36,399 nt of DNA from Winogradskyella immobilis. GTDB taxonomy: Bacteria > Bacteroidota > Bacteroidia > Flavobacteriales > Flavobacteriaceae. The DNA lies in assembly GCF_021887715.1 (NCBI RefSeq), contig NZ_JAIQXX010000024.1:1-36399 (forward strand). Reading direction: 5' to 3'. A model generated the notes under the pieces. It made no database searches. It was given only the letters and a program-made list of their open reading frames with translations, and was not told where the DNA came from. Both the position numbers and the translations under genes were made by a program. This document shows positions 10,474-17,515 of the stretch, one piece after another; the first letter of the stretch is position 1, and the number at the start of each line of letters is the position of its first letter.

Positions 10474-10499
10474 AAAAATGATACAATTGTATCATTTTT
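10474..10499 (-). promoter_or_regulatory. Terminator-like palindrome in the gyrB leader
   Basis: A perfect 26-bp palindrome: stem AAAAATGATAC (10474-10484) with its complement (10489-10499) around AATT. On the minus strand it is followed by a run of T, the layout of an intrinsic terminator, yet it lies between the predicted gyrB promoter and the gyrB start. It could end transcription from the upstream DUF6090 remnants, attenuate gyrB, or be an operator. Confidence 0.6.
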
Positions 10500-10508
10500 C
10501 GGTACTAT

Positions 10509-10516
10509 CAAAGATA
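10509..10516 (-). promoter_or_regulatory. Predicted -7 element for gyrB
   Basis: TATCTTTG on the minus strand matches TAnnTTTG. A TTTT run about 19 nt upstream could serve as a weak -33 element. It predicts a transcript starting near 10504, immediately before the palindrome, and a leader of about 67 nt. Confidence 0.45.
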
Positions 10517-10739
10517 CGAAATAACCTATCTTTTTAAAAGCTTTTTATGGATTGAAAGCAATAATTATTAACATTTGTTAATTACTTAAAAGTGGCTTAA
10601 AAGGCTTAAAAATGTTCTTAAAATTGATTTTGTGTTTTTTATACATGCTTCATAATATAGCTTTTTCAAAAAAAGCTTTAGAAGCTATAATTTAAAGTTA
10701 GACTTGCTAGATTCTTTACCCATTTTCAGCGTCTTTCTT

Positions 10740-10925
10740 CTATAATGTTCTGTGAGAATTATTGCAGTTATTAATTTATAAAGCGATAAGTATACTAATA
10801 ACAAGAACGATTTCGGCAATGACATACTTAAAGTATTTGCCCACCATCGCTGAAGCTTCGGCGGATGAACCTATGTTACTTTCAATAAGTAAGTTTATAC
10901 TTGTTTGGCGAAAGAATTTAATCAT
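10740..10925 (-). pseudogene. DUF6090 pseudogene (N-terminal remnant)
   Basis: The minus strand from the ATG at 10925 reads MIKFFRQTSINLL, later GKYFKYVIAEIVLVISILIAL, then a TAA at 10776-10778, then INNCNN. This matches the start of the intact DUF6090 protein nearby (MIKLFRKIRYNLM, GKYFKYAIGEIILVVIGILIALQINNWNE): the Gln codon CAA has become TAA and Trp has become Cys. After INNCNN the similarity is lost and stops accumulate. Between NLLIE and GKYFKY there are about 10 extra residues (GSSAEASAM region) encoded by a near-palindrome (10844-10867). It is a 5' remnant of a paralogue, probably not functional. Confidence 0.8.
10844..10867. repeat. Near-palindromic insertion in a DUF6090 remnant
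   Basis: A quasi-palindrome around a central GAAGCTTC, with about 8 of 12 positions paired. On the minus strand it encodes the SSAEASAM-like segment that is absent from the intact neighbour DUF6090 gene, and it keeps the reading frame. Confidence 0.5.
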
Positions 10926-10987
10926 AGTTTTATATTCTAATTTTCAATTTGTATACTTATCAAAGGTCTTGTAGATCTTTGATTTTG

Positions 10988-11016
10988 CTTCATTTCGACT
11001 GCGCTCAATGTGACAG
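10988..11016. repeat. Interspersed repeat of the TTCGACnnnGCTCAnTnTGACA type
   Basis: TTTCGACTGCGCTCAATG followed by TGACAG resembles the element present twice at 36236-36300 (CTTCGACAAGCTCAGTATGA). Sequences of this type are common between genes in Flavobacteriaceae. It lies just after a DUF6090 start fragment on the minus strand. Confidence 0.55.
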
Positions 11017-11019
11017 CAA

Positions 11020-11051
11020 AATTTTGTTTCGATAATGAAAGAATTTAGCAT
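11020..11051 (-). pseudogene. DUF6090 gene-start fragment, frameshifted
   Basis: Twenty-eight bases (11020-11047) are identical to 12066-12093, the 5' end of another DUF6090 start (MIKFFHYRNKI). Here the start reads ATGCTAAATTC rather than ATGATTAAATTC, so a base is missing and the frame is broken. The similarity ends where a TTCGAC-type repeat begins. Confidence 0.6.
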
Positions 11052-11060
11052 AATTTGAAG

Positions 11061-11210
11061 TTAATTGTCATTCAGAGCGAATGTAATGAAGCGAAGAATC
11101 TCTTTATGATATTCCTCGTCGTTCCAAAATATTGGAATTCTGTCGGAATGACAAAAGACTTTGTTTTCTTGAATTAGTGAACGACGCATATAACAGAAGA
11201 ATTTAATCAT
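11061..11210 (-). pseudogene. Chimeric 49-codon ORF: DUF6090 start fused to an inverted-repeat element
   Basis: The minus strand from the ATG at 11210 reads MIKFFCYMRRSLIQENK, clearly a DUF6090 N-terminus, then continues VFCHSDRIPIFWNDEEY and so on to a TAA at 11061-11063. Everything after about codon 18 is the repeat element at 11065-11155. The ATG overlaps the end of the intact DUF6090 gene as ATGATTAA (stop of one inside the start of the next). The original gene has evidently lost everything beyond its first 17 codons. It is unlikely to encode a functional protein. Confidence 0.65.
11065..11155. repeat. MITE-like interspersed element with TGTCATTC ends
   Basis: About 90 bp bounded by TTGTCATTC (11065-11073) and the inverse GAATGACAAA (11146-11155). 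Inside it lies AGCGAAGAATCTC and TTCCTCGTCGTTCC, text typical of dispersed Bacteroidota intergenic repeats. It encodes no transposase; it interrupts a DUF6090 paralogue after its first 17 codons. Confidence 0.6.
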
Positions 11211-11931
11211 CTTTTAATTCATTTTTCAAAATTTGAATAGCCTCTCGAGATTTTTCTTTTATTCTATTGCCTCTTGACTCCATAAAAAAATATAAATCGG
11301 ATCTAGCTTCTAAGTCTAAGTGTGCATGAATAAGCCATTGTGTTTTCTTGCTCTCACTTATAGGTTTACCTAATTTTTGATAAAAATTCTCTGGAAAACC
11401 TAAATATTTATTTTTTTCATCACTTTCTTTAATTGATCGACTAATGAGTTTTTCAATGATTATAATAAGCTGTTCTTGCTCTGACCCTAATTGAATCAAC
11501 ACCTCTCTTTGACGCTCACTTAACAGGCTCGAATTCCCTGATGCTTGCATATCTAAAAATGTATGATTTACTGGTATGTACCTGTAATAACTTGTTAAAA
11601 CATTTCTACTACTATCTATTAATATATCTATAGGTATATTTCCTTTATCAAAAAAAGAAAAGTAATTATTGATACTTTCTTTATAAATATTACTTGTTCT
11701 AATTAGGTCATTTATGTTCAATGTATCTTGTATAAGGTCATTAATAATCTTATCTACATAAATGTCAGATTTAGATTTAGTCTTTCTGCCTTCATTCCAA
11801 TTGTTAATCTGCAATGCAATAAGGATTCCTATAACTACAAGAATAATTTCGCCAATAGCGTATTTAAAATATTTACCAGTTTTGTTCTGCTCCATAAGGT
11901 TATATCGTATTTTTCTAAAAAGTTTAATCAT
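11203..11931 (-). CDS. DUF6090 family membrane protein
   Basis: A 242-residue protein with the hallmark N-terminus MIKLFRKIRYNLMEQNKTGK, a single transmembrane segment (KYAIGEIILVVIGILIALQI, about 24-43) ending in NNWNE, and a soluble, mostly helical remainder with several Glu/Lys-rich stretches. This is the DUF6090 pattern of Flavobacteriaceae, where such genes often occur as tandem arrays; their function is unknown. It is the only intact copy here, surrounded by at least four broken copies. Its stop overlaps the next copy's start (ATGATTAA), showing that it was once followed by a coupled paralogue. Confidence 0.85.
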   Translation of the reverse strand: MIKLFRKIRYNLMEQNKTGKYFKYAIGEIILVVIGILIALQINNWNEGRKTKSKSDIYVDKIINDLIQDTLNINDLIRTSNIYKESINNYFSFFDKGNIPIDILIDSSRNVLTSYYRYIPVNHTFLDMQASGNSSLLSERQREVLIQLGSEQEQLIIIIEKLISRSIKESDEKNKYLGFPENFYQKLGKPISESKKTQWLIHAHLDLEARSDLYFFMESRGNRIKEKSREAIQILKNELKDD

Positions 11932-11969
11932 TCTTCTAATTATGTTTCTTTAAAGATAAATTTATTAAA

Positions 11970-12048
11970 ACACCCCTAAAGTCCCCTCAAGGGGACAAGT
12001 TTTTAATACGTATCTTTATAATGTCCCCTTGAGGGACTTTAGGGGTGT
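11970..12048. repeat. 79-bp inverted-repeat element (CCCCTAAAGTCCCC type)
   Basis: Left arm 11970-11997 (ACACCCCTAAAGTCCC...) and right arm 12022-12048 are complementary over 27-28 bases with one indel, around a 24-nt A/T-rich centre. Each arm contains its own small hairpin (GTCCCC-TCAA-GGGGAC on the left). It has no coding content. It lies between the intact DUF6090 gene and a truncated paralogue start, whose last codon and stop it reaches. Confidence 0.8.
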
Positions 12049-12098
12049 CAATTTAAAAGCGCTTTAATTTTGTTTCGATAATGAAAGAATTTAATCAT
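12048..12098 (-). pseudogene. DUF6090 gene-start fragment (16 codons)
   Basis: The ATG at 12098 begins MIKFFHYRNKIKALLN, then TGA at 12048-12050. The first residues match the DUF6090 start; the rest is cut off by the inverted-repeat element at 11970-12048. The ATG overlaps the stop of the small ORF at 12091-12207 in the same ATGATTAA arrangement seen at 11203-11210. Confidence 0.6.
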
Positions 12099-12207
12099 TA
12101 GACTCGTCTGTTTTACTTTCTTCTTTTTTGTATTTAAATATCAACCGTACTACAATGCGTAAAATCAAGGCAAAAGCAACAAGGTATATTATGGTTTTAG
12201 TTTCCAA
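12091..12207 (-). CDS. Small single-pass membrane protein (38 codons, TTG start)
   Basis: A short minus-strand ORF with the only plausible start a TTG at 12207, shortly after the stop of the cyclase-family gene. It reads (M)ETKTIIYLVAFALILRIV, then VRLIFKYKKEESKTDESND. A hydrophobic segment of about 20 residues is followed by a basic and then acidic tail, the layout of a small inner-membrane protein. Its stop TAA overlaps the ATG of a DUF6090 start fragment (ATGATTAA), so it may have been the first member of a coupled set. I do not recognise the family, and the TTG start is weak evidence; it may not be translated. Confidence 0.4.
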   Translation of the reverse strand: METKTIIYLVAFALILRIVVRLIFKYKKEESKTDESND

Positions 12208-12218
12208 ATAATTATTTT

Positions 12219-13043
12219 TTAGTTATTAATTAAGGCTATAATGCGTAGCGGACCTCCACTACCGTCTTTTATTTTCATTGGCAAGGCAATAACTTCAAAA
12301 TCTTTGTTTGGTAATTGATCTAAGTATGCTACGTTCTCAAAGACTGGTATATTTTCTGATAACAAAATGACATGGCTTTTAAAATACTCGGATTGTCCAT
12401 AATCAATACTCGGTGTGTCTATACCTATAGATTCTATATTTCTATTTTCTACTAACCAAGTGGCAGCTTCTGGTGAAAGTCCGGGGAAATGTAATAATTT
12501 TACAGCTTCATCACCACGCTCATCTGTGCCTAAATACTTTAATTTATCTGGGTAATATTTTGAGTGTCCGGTTTGCAAAAGTACAATTGAGCCATCTTCG
12601 ATTTGGCCATTCTCATTTTCCCAATCTAAAAAATCTTGTACACTTACTAAATAATCTACATCTAATAATGCATTAGCAGAAACATCTATTTTAATGCCTT
12701 TCCCTATTAAGCGTTCTAGAGGAATTTCATCCGTAGAATGTTTGCCTTTAGAGAAGTGAATCGGTGCATCTATATGCGTACCTCCATGTTCGGCAGTTTC
12801 AAAATTATTTGCTGCATAGAAGAAGCCTTTATCGGTATCTCCTTTTGCAACAACATCTAATTGAAATTCTTTAGCAGTTACCCAATACACTGTTTCTTCA
12901 GAAAACGTGTGTGTTAAGTCAATTATACGCCTTGCTTTCGGTATTTCTTCGTTTATAATTTTGGGTTCTAGCTCATTCTTCTTTTTTGCACAGGATAGAA
13001 TAATACCACATAGCAGGTAAATAATGCCTAATTTAATTCTCAT
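12219..13043 (-). CDS. Cyclase-family metal-dependent hydrolase, lipoprotein
   Basis: The domain is the Cyclase family (PF04199), which includes kynurenine formamidase and other metal-dependent amidohydrolases. The metal-binding motif is clear: His86-GGT-His90-I-Asp92-AP-I-His96 (HGGTHIDAPIHF), with IDLTHTF near residue 41 and the GIDTPSIDYG region. The 274-residue protein begins with a lipoprotein signal (LLCGIILSC, Cys18, then AKKKNE), so it should be tethered in the envelope rather than cytosolic. There is no kynurenine pathway gene beside it, so the substrate is unknown. It lies divergent from an AraC-type regulator gene. Confidence 0.85.
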   Translation of the reverse strand: MRIKLGIIYLLCGIILSCAKKKNELEPKIINEEIPKARRIIDLTHTFSEETVYWVTAKEFQLDVVAKGDTDKGFFYAANNFETAEHGGTHIDAPIHFSKGKHSTDEIPLERLIGKGIKIDVSANALLDVDYLVSVQDFLDWENENGQIEDGSIVLLQTGHSKYYPDKLKYLGTDERGDEAVKLLHFPGLSPEAATWLVENRNIESIGIDTPSIDYGQSEYFKSHVILLSENIPVFENVAYLDQLPNKDFEVIALPMKIKDGSGGPLRIIALINN

Positions 13044-13262
13044 GATAATGTTTAAGTTATTGAATCGGTATTAATTAGACTTTAAAGATAATTGTTTTAA
13101 TCAAAATGGAATATTAAAAAACTGATCCATTCAATATAAAATAAAGCTTTTTATAATTCCTTTTTAAACCTCATTTTTCCACTTCAACCTTTTTTAATTG
13201 TATAGAGGTCTGTTCTCATGCTTTATTTGCATCAACATTAAAATAGATAATTAATAATAGTG

Positions 13263-14162
13263 ATGTGCTTACTAGAAGATTTTAATAACGATTCTGACCA
13301 TAATGTTCTTAAAGGAACTCATGTAACATGTGTTGAATATATTCATCCATTAGATGCTATTGATATAGAGGTTAGCTTTAATGAAGTGCTTTACTTATAT
13401 ATTAAAACAGGTGAAGCAAATTTAGAATCTTACAAAGGCGCTTGTAATATTAAAGCTGGTACATCTACAATTATAAAAAATGGCAAATATATATTGTCAA
13501 AGAGTCCATCTATAGGTTATAAGTCCTTTAAAGCTTACTTATTTTTCTTATCTAAAGAAGCTTTAAAACAATTTCATTATAAAAACCCACTTAAAGAAGA
13601 TCAGCTATCTAATGAGATTAACAATGTTATACATATTGATAATTGTGCATTTTTAGATCAGTTAAACTCTAGCATCTCACTATTATTTAATAAAACATAC
13701 ATACCTAAAATAAAACAAACCTTGATTGATTTAAAATCAATTGAGTTATTACATTATTTATCTATAAATCCTCTAAGCTCTACTATAAACAATGCACTCT
13801 ATTCTGCTTTAGAAGATGATAACTATAATTTTAAGACTGCCATAAACAATAATATTTTAAACAATTTAAGTATCAGTGAATATGCTAGTTTATGTCATAT
13901 GAGTCTATCAAATTTTAAAAGACGATTTCAAACTGTTTATGGTATATCACCAGCAAAATGGATAAAAAACAGAAAGTTAGAGCACAGTTTATATTTATTA
14001 GAATCTGGTCAATATAAAATCAATGAAATTGCATACAAATGTGGTTTTAACAATTCTAAAACGTTTAGACGTCTTTTTAAAGATAAATATAAAATGCTTC
14101 CTAGCGCTTTTTACAAAACTGCTGAGAGTGAGTCTTTTTTAATTTCAAATTACACCTTATAG
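13263..14162 (+). CDS. AraC-family transcriptional regulator
   Basis: A 299-residue regulator with a C-terminal AraC/XylS double helix-turn-helix (about 190-290): LSISEYASLCHMSLSNFKRR is the first helix-turn-helix, and the second holds INEIAYKCGFNNSKTFRRLFK, followed by the conserved YKMLPSAFYK end. The N-terminal half (about 1-170) looks like a beta-rich AraC-type sensing domain of no recognisable ligand. I use the ATG at 13263 rather than the GTG at 13260. It is transcribed away from the cyclase-family lipoprotein gene across a 219-bp A/T-rich spacer and could control it. A terminator follows at 14228-14264. Confidence 0.88.
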   Translation: MCLLEDFNNDSDHNVLKGTHVTCVEYIHPLDAIDIEVSFNEVLYLYIKTGEANLESYKGACNIKAGTSTIIKNGKYILSKSPSIGYKSFKAYLFFLSKEALKQFHYKNPLKEDQLSNEINNVIHIDNCAFLDQLNSSISLLFNKTYIPKIKQTLIDLKSIELLHYLSINPLSSTINNALYSALEDDNYNFKTAINNNILNNLSISEYASLCHMSLSNFKRRFQTVYGISPAKWIKNRKLEHSLYLLESGQYKINEIAYKCGFNNSKTFRRLFKDKYKMLPSAFYKTAESESFLISNYTL

Positions 14163-14227
14163 CTGTTAGTAAATCTTAAAGTAATTATTAACAACTATTA
14201 CATGATTTAGTTTTTTGGTTGATTGGG

Positions 14228-14264
14228 AAAAGGGGTGATTTCAAATCTTTGAAACACCCCTTTT
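14228..14264 (+). terminator. Intrinsic terminator between the AraC gene and asnB
   Basis: Outer stem AAAAGGGGTG (14228-14237) pairs with CACCCCTTTT (14255-14264); an inner TTTCAAA/TTTGAAA pair extends it. A T-rich run follows on the plus strand. It lies between convergent genes and may serve both. Confidence 0.85.
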
Positions 14265-14285
14265 ATTTTATACAATCTTGGATTA

Positions 14286-15947
14286 TTAGTAGGCTTCATC
14301 GTGTACTTTAGCTACTGCTCTACCACTTGGGTCATTCATATCTTTAAATGCTTCATCCCATTCTAAAGCAATTTTTGTACTGCAAGCTATACTAGGTTCT
14401 TGCGGTACACTTAATGCCGCAGCATCACTAGGAAAATGACTCTCAAAAATAGTACGGTAATAATATTCTTCTTTATTTTGAGGTGTTTGTATTGAGAATC
14501 TAAAATGAGCGTTAGACATCTGTTCATCACTCACTTCTTTACCAACAACTTCTTTTAAAGTATCGATCCAACTGTAACCAACACCATCACTGAATTGTTC
14601 TTTTTGACGCCAAGCTACAGATTCTGGAAGCATGTCTTCAAACGCTTTACGAATCACCCATTTCTCCATACGCTCGCCATTAATCATTTTATCTTGTGGG
14701 TTGATTCGCATTGCTACATCCATAAACTCTTTATCTAAAAATGGTACACGTCCTTCAATACCCCAAGCAGCTAAACTTTTATTGGCTCGTAGACAATCGT
14801 ACATGTGCAACTTGTTTAATTTACGTACCGTTTCTTCATGAAACTCTTTAGCATTTGGTGCTTTATGAAAATACAAGTAACCACCAAATAACTCATCTGC
14901 TCCTTCACCAGATAACACCATTTTAATACCCATAGATTTTATAACTCTTGCCATTAAATACATTGGTGTGCTTGCTCTTATCGTTGTAATATCATAAGTT
15001 TCTAATTGATAAATTACATCTTTAATTGCATCTAAACCTTCTTGAATGGTGAACTTAATTTCGTGATGCACAGTACCAATATGATCCGCAACTTTTTGTG
15101 CTGCAGCTAAATCTGGAGATCCATCTAAACCTACAGAAAATGAATGTAATTGTGGCCACCAAGCTTCTGTTTTATCATCTGCTTCAATACGTCGCTGCGC
15201 GTATTTTTTTGCTATTGCAGATGTAATTGAAGAGTCTAATCCACCCGAAAGTAAAACTCCGTAAGGCACATCGCTCATTAGTTGTCTGTGTACTGCATCT
15301 TCAAGAGTTTGACGTAATGTTTCTATTTCGGTTTTATTATCTTTCACAGCTTCATAATCTTGCCATTCGCGTTTATACCACTGTACAAATTTTCCATCAA
15401 CACTACTCATATAATGACCTGGAGGAAATAATTCAATTTTAGTACACACTCCTTCAAGTGCTTTTAATTCTGAAGCCACATAGAATGTTCCATATTTGTC
15501 CCAACCTATATACAATGGAATAATACCCATATGATCTCTAGCTATGAAGTATTCATCTTTTATAGCATCATAAATAGCAAATCCAAAAATACCATTCATG
15601 TCATCTAAAAACGTATGGCCCTTTTCTTTATATAACGCCAAAATAACCTCACAATCACTTTCGGTCTTAAACTTATAGTCCGGAAATTGATCACGCAGTA
15701 TTCTATGGTTATAAATTTCTCCATTAGCTGCTAAAATGATTGATTTATCCTCACTAAACAAAGGTTGTTTTCCAGATCCTGGGTCTACAATAGCCAAACG
15801 TTCATGGGCCATAATTACTCTGTCATCGCTATAAATTCCACTCCAATCTGGTCCACGATGTCTTATTTTTTTAGACATTTCAAGAATCTGAGGTCTTAAA
15901 ATTTCTGATTTTTGTTTTATATCGAACGCACATACAATTCCGCACAT
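14286..15947 (-). CDS. asnB: Asparagine synthase B (glutamine-hydrolysing)
   Basis: Makes asparagine from aspartate, ATP and glutamine in the cytosol. The 553-residue length matches AsnB. The N-terminal class II glutaminase domain has the nucleophile Cys2 (MCGIVCAFD), RHRGPD (29-34) and NGEIYNH (75-81). The C-terminal synthetase domain has the pyrophosphate loop LLSGGLDSS (232-240), VLSGEGADELFGGY and GIEGRVPFLD. The ATG at 15947 must be the start because Cys2 needs to be exposed by Met removal. It stands alone, with a terminator downstream and 239 bp of A/T-rich spacer upstream before a divergent gene. Confidence 0.97.
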   Translation of the reverse strand: MCGIVCAFDIKQKSEILRPQILEMSKKIRHRGPDWSGIYSDDRVIMAHERLAIVDPGSGKQPLFSEDKSIILAANGEIYNHRILRDQFPDYKFKTESDCEVILALYKEKGHTFLDDMNGIFGFAIYDAIKDEYFIARDHMGIIPLYIGWDKYGTFYVASELKALEGVCTKIELFPPGHYMSSVDGKFVQWYKREWQDYEAVKDNKTEIETLRQTLEDAVHRQLMSDVPYGVLLSGGLDSSITSAIAKKYAQRRIEADDKTEAWWPQLHSFSVGLDGSPDLAAAQKVADHIGTVHHEIKFTIQEGLDAIKDVIYQLETYDITTIRASTPMYLMARVIKSMGIKMVLSGEGADELFGGYLYFHKAPNAKEFHEETVRKLNKLHMYDCLRANKSLAAWGIEGRVPFLDKEFMDVAMRINPQDKMINGERMEKWVIRKAFEDMLPESVAWRQKEQFSDGVGYSWIDTLKEVVGKEVSDEQMSNAHFRFSIQTPQNKEEYYYRTIFESHFPSDAAALSVPQEPSIACSTKIALEWDEAFKDMNDPSGRAVAKVHDEAY

Positions 15948-16186
15948 AATGTTTATTTTATTATTAATTACGAAACAAATATGATTATTAACTTTTAAAT
16001 TATAAATATATAATGCTTTATTGATTACAAAATGAAACTAATATATTACAAGTTGTTGATTTTTGAAATAAAAATACGCACATATTCCATAATAAATATC
16101 AATATGTAAACTTTACTGTTTTTTTACGACCATTAGGCTTAATGATTATATAAAAATATAACCAACTAAATAATTTATTTCTTATT

Positions 16187-16732
16187 ATGAAAAATTCAAG
16201 ATTACTTACAGCAGTTGTTTTTGCTTTTGTTTTATTATTATCAACAAATGTCAATGCACAAAAATTCCCTAAGTTAGATGCAAGCCCTATGGATGTTGCT
16301 TCTTTCCCTAATGATTACAAAGTAGCAAATAAGCTTGTAAAGGTAGCTTATAGTCGTCCTCAACTTAAAGGTAGAGATATGGCCAAATTAGCTCCAAACG
16401 GAAAAGTATGGAGAACTGGAGCTAATGAGTCTGCAGAGATTACATTTTATGTAGATATGAAATTAGATGGTAAAACCATTAAAGCTGGAACTTATAGTTT
16501 AGCTACAATTCCTGGAGAAAAAGAATGGACTATAATTATTAACTCTGAATTAAATGCATGGGGAGCTTATTTCTACAAGCAAGAAAATGATGTTGCCAGA
16601 TTTAATGTTCCTGCAACTACTGCTGATGAATCTTTAGAAGAATTTGCTATGGTATTTACAGAAGCTGATAACGGTGTACATCTTAACATGGGATGGGGAA
16701 ATACGCGTGTAGCTGTACCATTTACTAAATAA
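16187..16732 (+). CDS. DUF2911 family secreted protein (copy 1)
   Basis: A 181-residue exported protein with a signal peptide ending NVNAQ (about residue 25). The mature part carries the DUF2911 features: VKVAYSRPQLKGRDM, KVWRTGANESAEITFYVDM, IKAGTYSLATIPGEKEWTII and the C-terminal HLNMGWGNTRVAVPF. The function of the family is unknown. It is followed 157 bp later by a clear paralogue in the same orientation. An imperfect terminator (16753-16791) lies between them, so they are probably separate transcripts. Confidence 0.9.
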   Translation: MKNSRLLTAVVFAFVLLLSTNVNAQKFPKLDASPMDVASFPNDYKVANKLVKVAYSRPQLKGRDMAKLAPNGKVWRTGANESAEITFYVDMKLDGKTIKAGTYSLATIPGEKEWTIIINSELNAWGAYFYKQENDVARFNVPATTADESLEEFAMVFTEADNGVHLNMGWGNTRVAVPFTK

Positions 16733-16752
16733 AATAGAACCGCTTTTATATA

Positions 16753-16791
16753 GAAAAAGCCTTGATACATTTATAGTATTGAGGTTTTTTT
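16753..16791 (+). terminator. Imperfect terminator after DUF2911 copy 1
   Basis: Arms AAAAAGCCTTGATACAT and ATAGTATTGAGGTTTTTT pair with a few mismatches, followed by a T-run on the plus strand, about 20 nt past the stop codon. Confidence 0.6.
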
Positions 16792-16889
16792 ATGCTCTAA
16801 AAGTTTAACAAGACTTTTTGATTCTTAACAGAATCAGAATAGAATAATTACTTAATTTTACCTGTTTTATAAATTCAAACCACAAAATC

Positions 16890-17429
16890 ATGAAAAAATC
16901 ATCATTTATTACAAGTTTAGCTTTTGCTTTTGTAATGTTATTATCATTTAACGCTGAAGCTCAAAAGTTTTCTCCTTTAGATAAAAGCCCTTTAGATTTA
17001 GCTTCTTTTTCTAGTGAAGGCGGTAAAGCTATTAAAGTATTTTACAGTAGACCTTATTTAAAAGGAAGAACTATTGGTACTGATTTAGCCAAATACGGAA
17101 AATTATGGAGAACTGGTGCTAATGATGCAACGCAAATACAGTTTTTACAAGACATGAAATTTGCCGGAAAAACAATTAAAGCTGGTGCTTATTCTTTGTT
17201 TACAATCCCTGGAGAAAAAGAATGGACTATTATTATAAGTTCTGTTTTAGATCAATGGGCAACAAGAGGTTACAATGAATCTAACGAAGTTGCTAGACTT
17301 ACAGTTCCTGCTACTAAAGGAGAAGAGTCATTAGAGAATTTCTCTATTGCTTTTGCATCTTCAGATAATGGAGCTACTATGCATATGGGTTGGGGTACTG
17401 TACGTGTTGCTGTTCCTTTTACAAAATAA
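16890..17429 (+). CDS. DUF2911 family secreted protein (copy 2)
   Basis: A 179-residue paralogue of the preceding gene, with a signal peptide ending NAEAQ and the same blocks in the same order: IKVFYSRPYLKGRTI, KLWRTGANDATQIQFLQDM, IKAGAYSLFTIPGEKEWTII and MHMGWGTVRVAVPFTK. It differs mainly around residues 45-60 and 115-130. The pair probably arose by tandem duplication. It ends with a strong bidirectional terminator (17447-17488). Confidence 0.9.
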   Translation: MKKSSFITSLAFAFVMLLSFNAEAQKFSPLDKSPLDLASFSSEGGKAIKVFYSRPYLKGRTIGTDLAKYGKLWRTGANDATQIQFLQDMKFAGKTIKAGAYSLFTIPGEKEWTIIISSVLDQWATRGYNESNEVARLTVPATKGEESLENFSIAFASSDNGATMHMGWGTVRVAVPFTK

Positions 17430-17446
17430 GTAGACGTTAGAAAAAT

Positions 17447-17488
17447 AAAAATGTTCCGTTAGTTATAAAATACTAACGGAACATTTTT
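17447..17488. terminator. Strong bidirectional terminator after DUF2911 copy 2
   Basis: A 17-bp perfect stem (AAAAATGTTCCGTTAGT at 17447-17463, complement at 17472-17488), an 8-nt loop, and A/T runs on both sides. It lies between convergent genes. Confidence 0.92.
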
Positions 17489-17515
17489 TTGCTATTACTT
17501 ATTTAAAGTAAAATC

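Noticed and set aside
10762..10974. Plus-strand ORF of 70 codons
   Set aside because: It overlaps the DUF6090 remnant read on the minus strand, which explains the sequence better.
11728..11979. Plus-strand ORF of 83 codons over the DUF6090 start
   Set aside because: It is antisense to the intact DUF6090 gene, whose hydrophobic membrane segment also reads as hydrophobic on the opposite strand.
10740..12210. The accessory patch as a defence island or toxin-antitoxin locus
   Set aside because: The only recognisable genes are DUF6090 copies; there is no nuclease, no helicase and no toxin-like pair.
13260..13262. GTG as start of the AraC-type regulator
   Set aside because: An ATG follows directly in frame at 13263 and is the simpler start.
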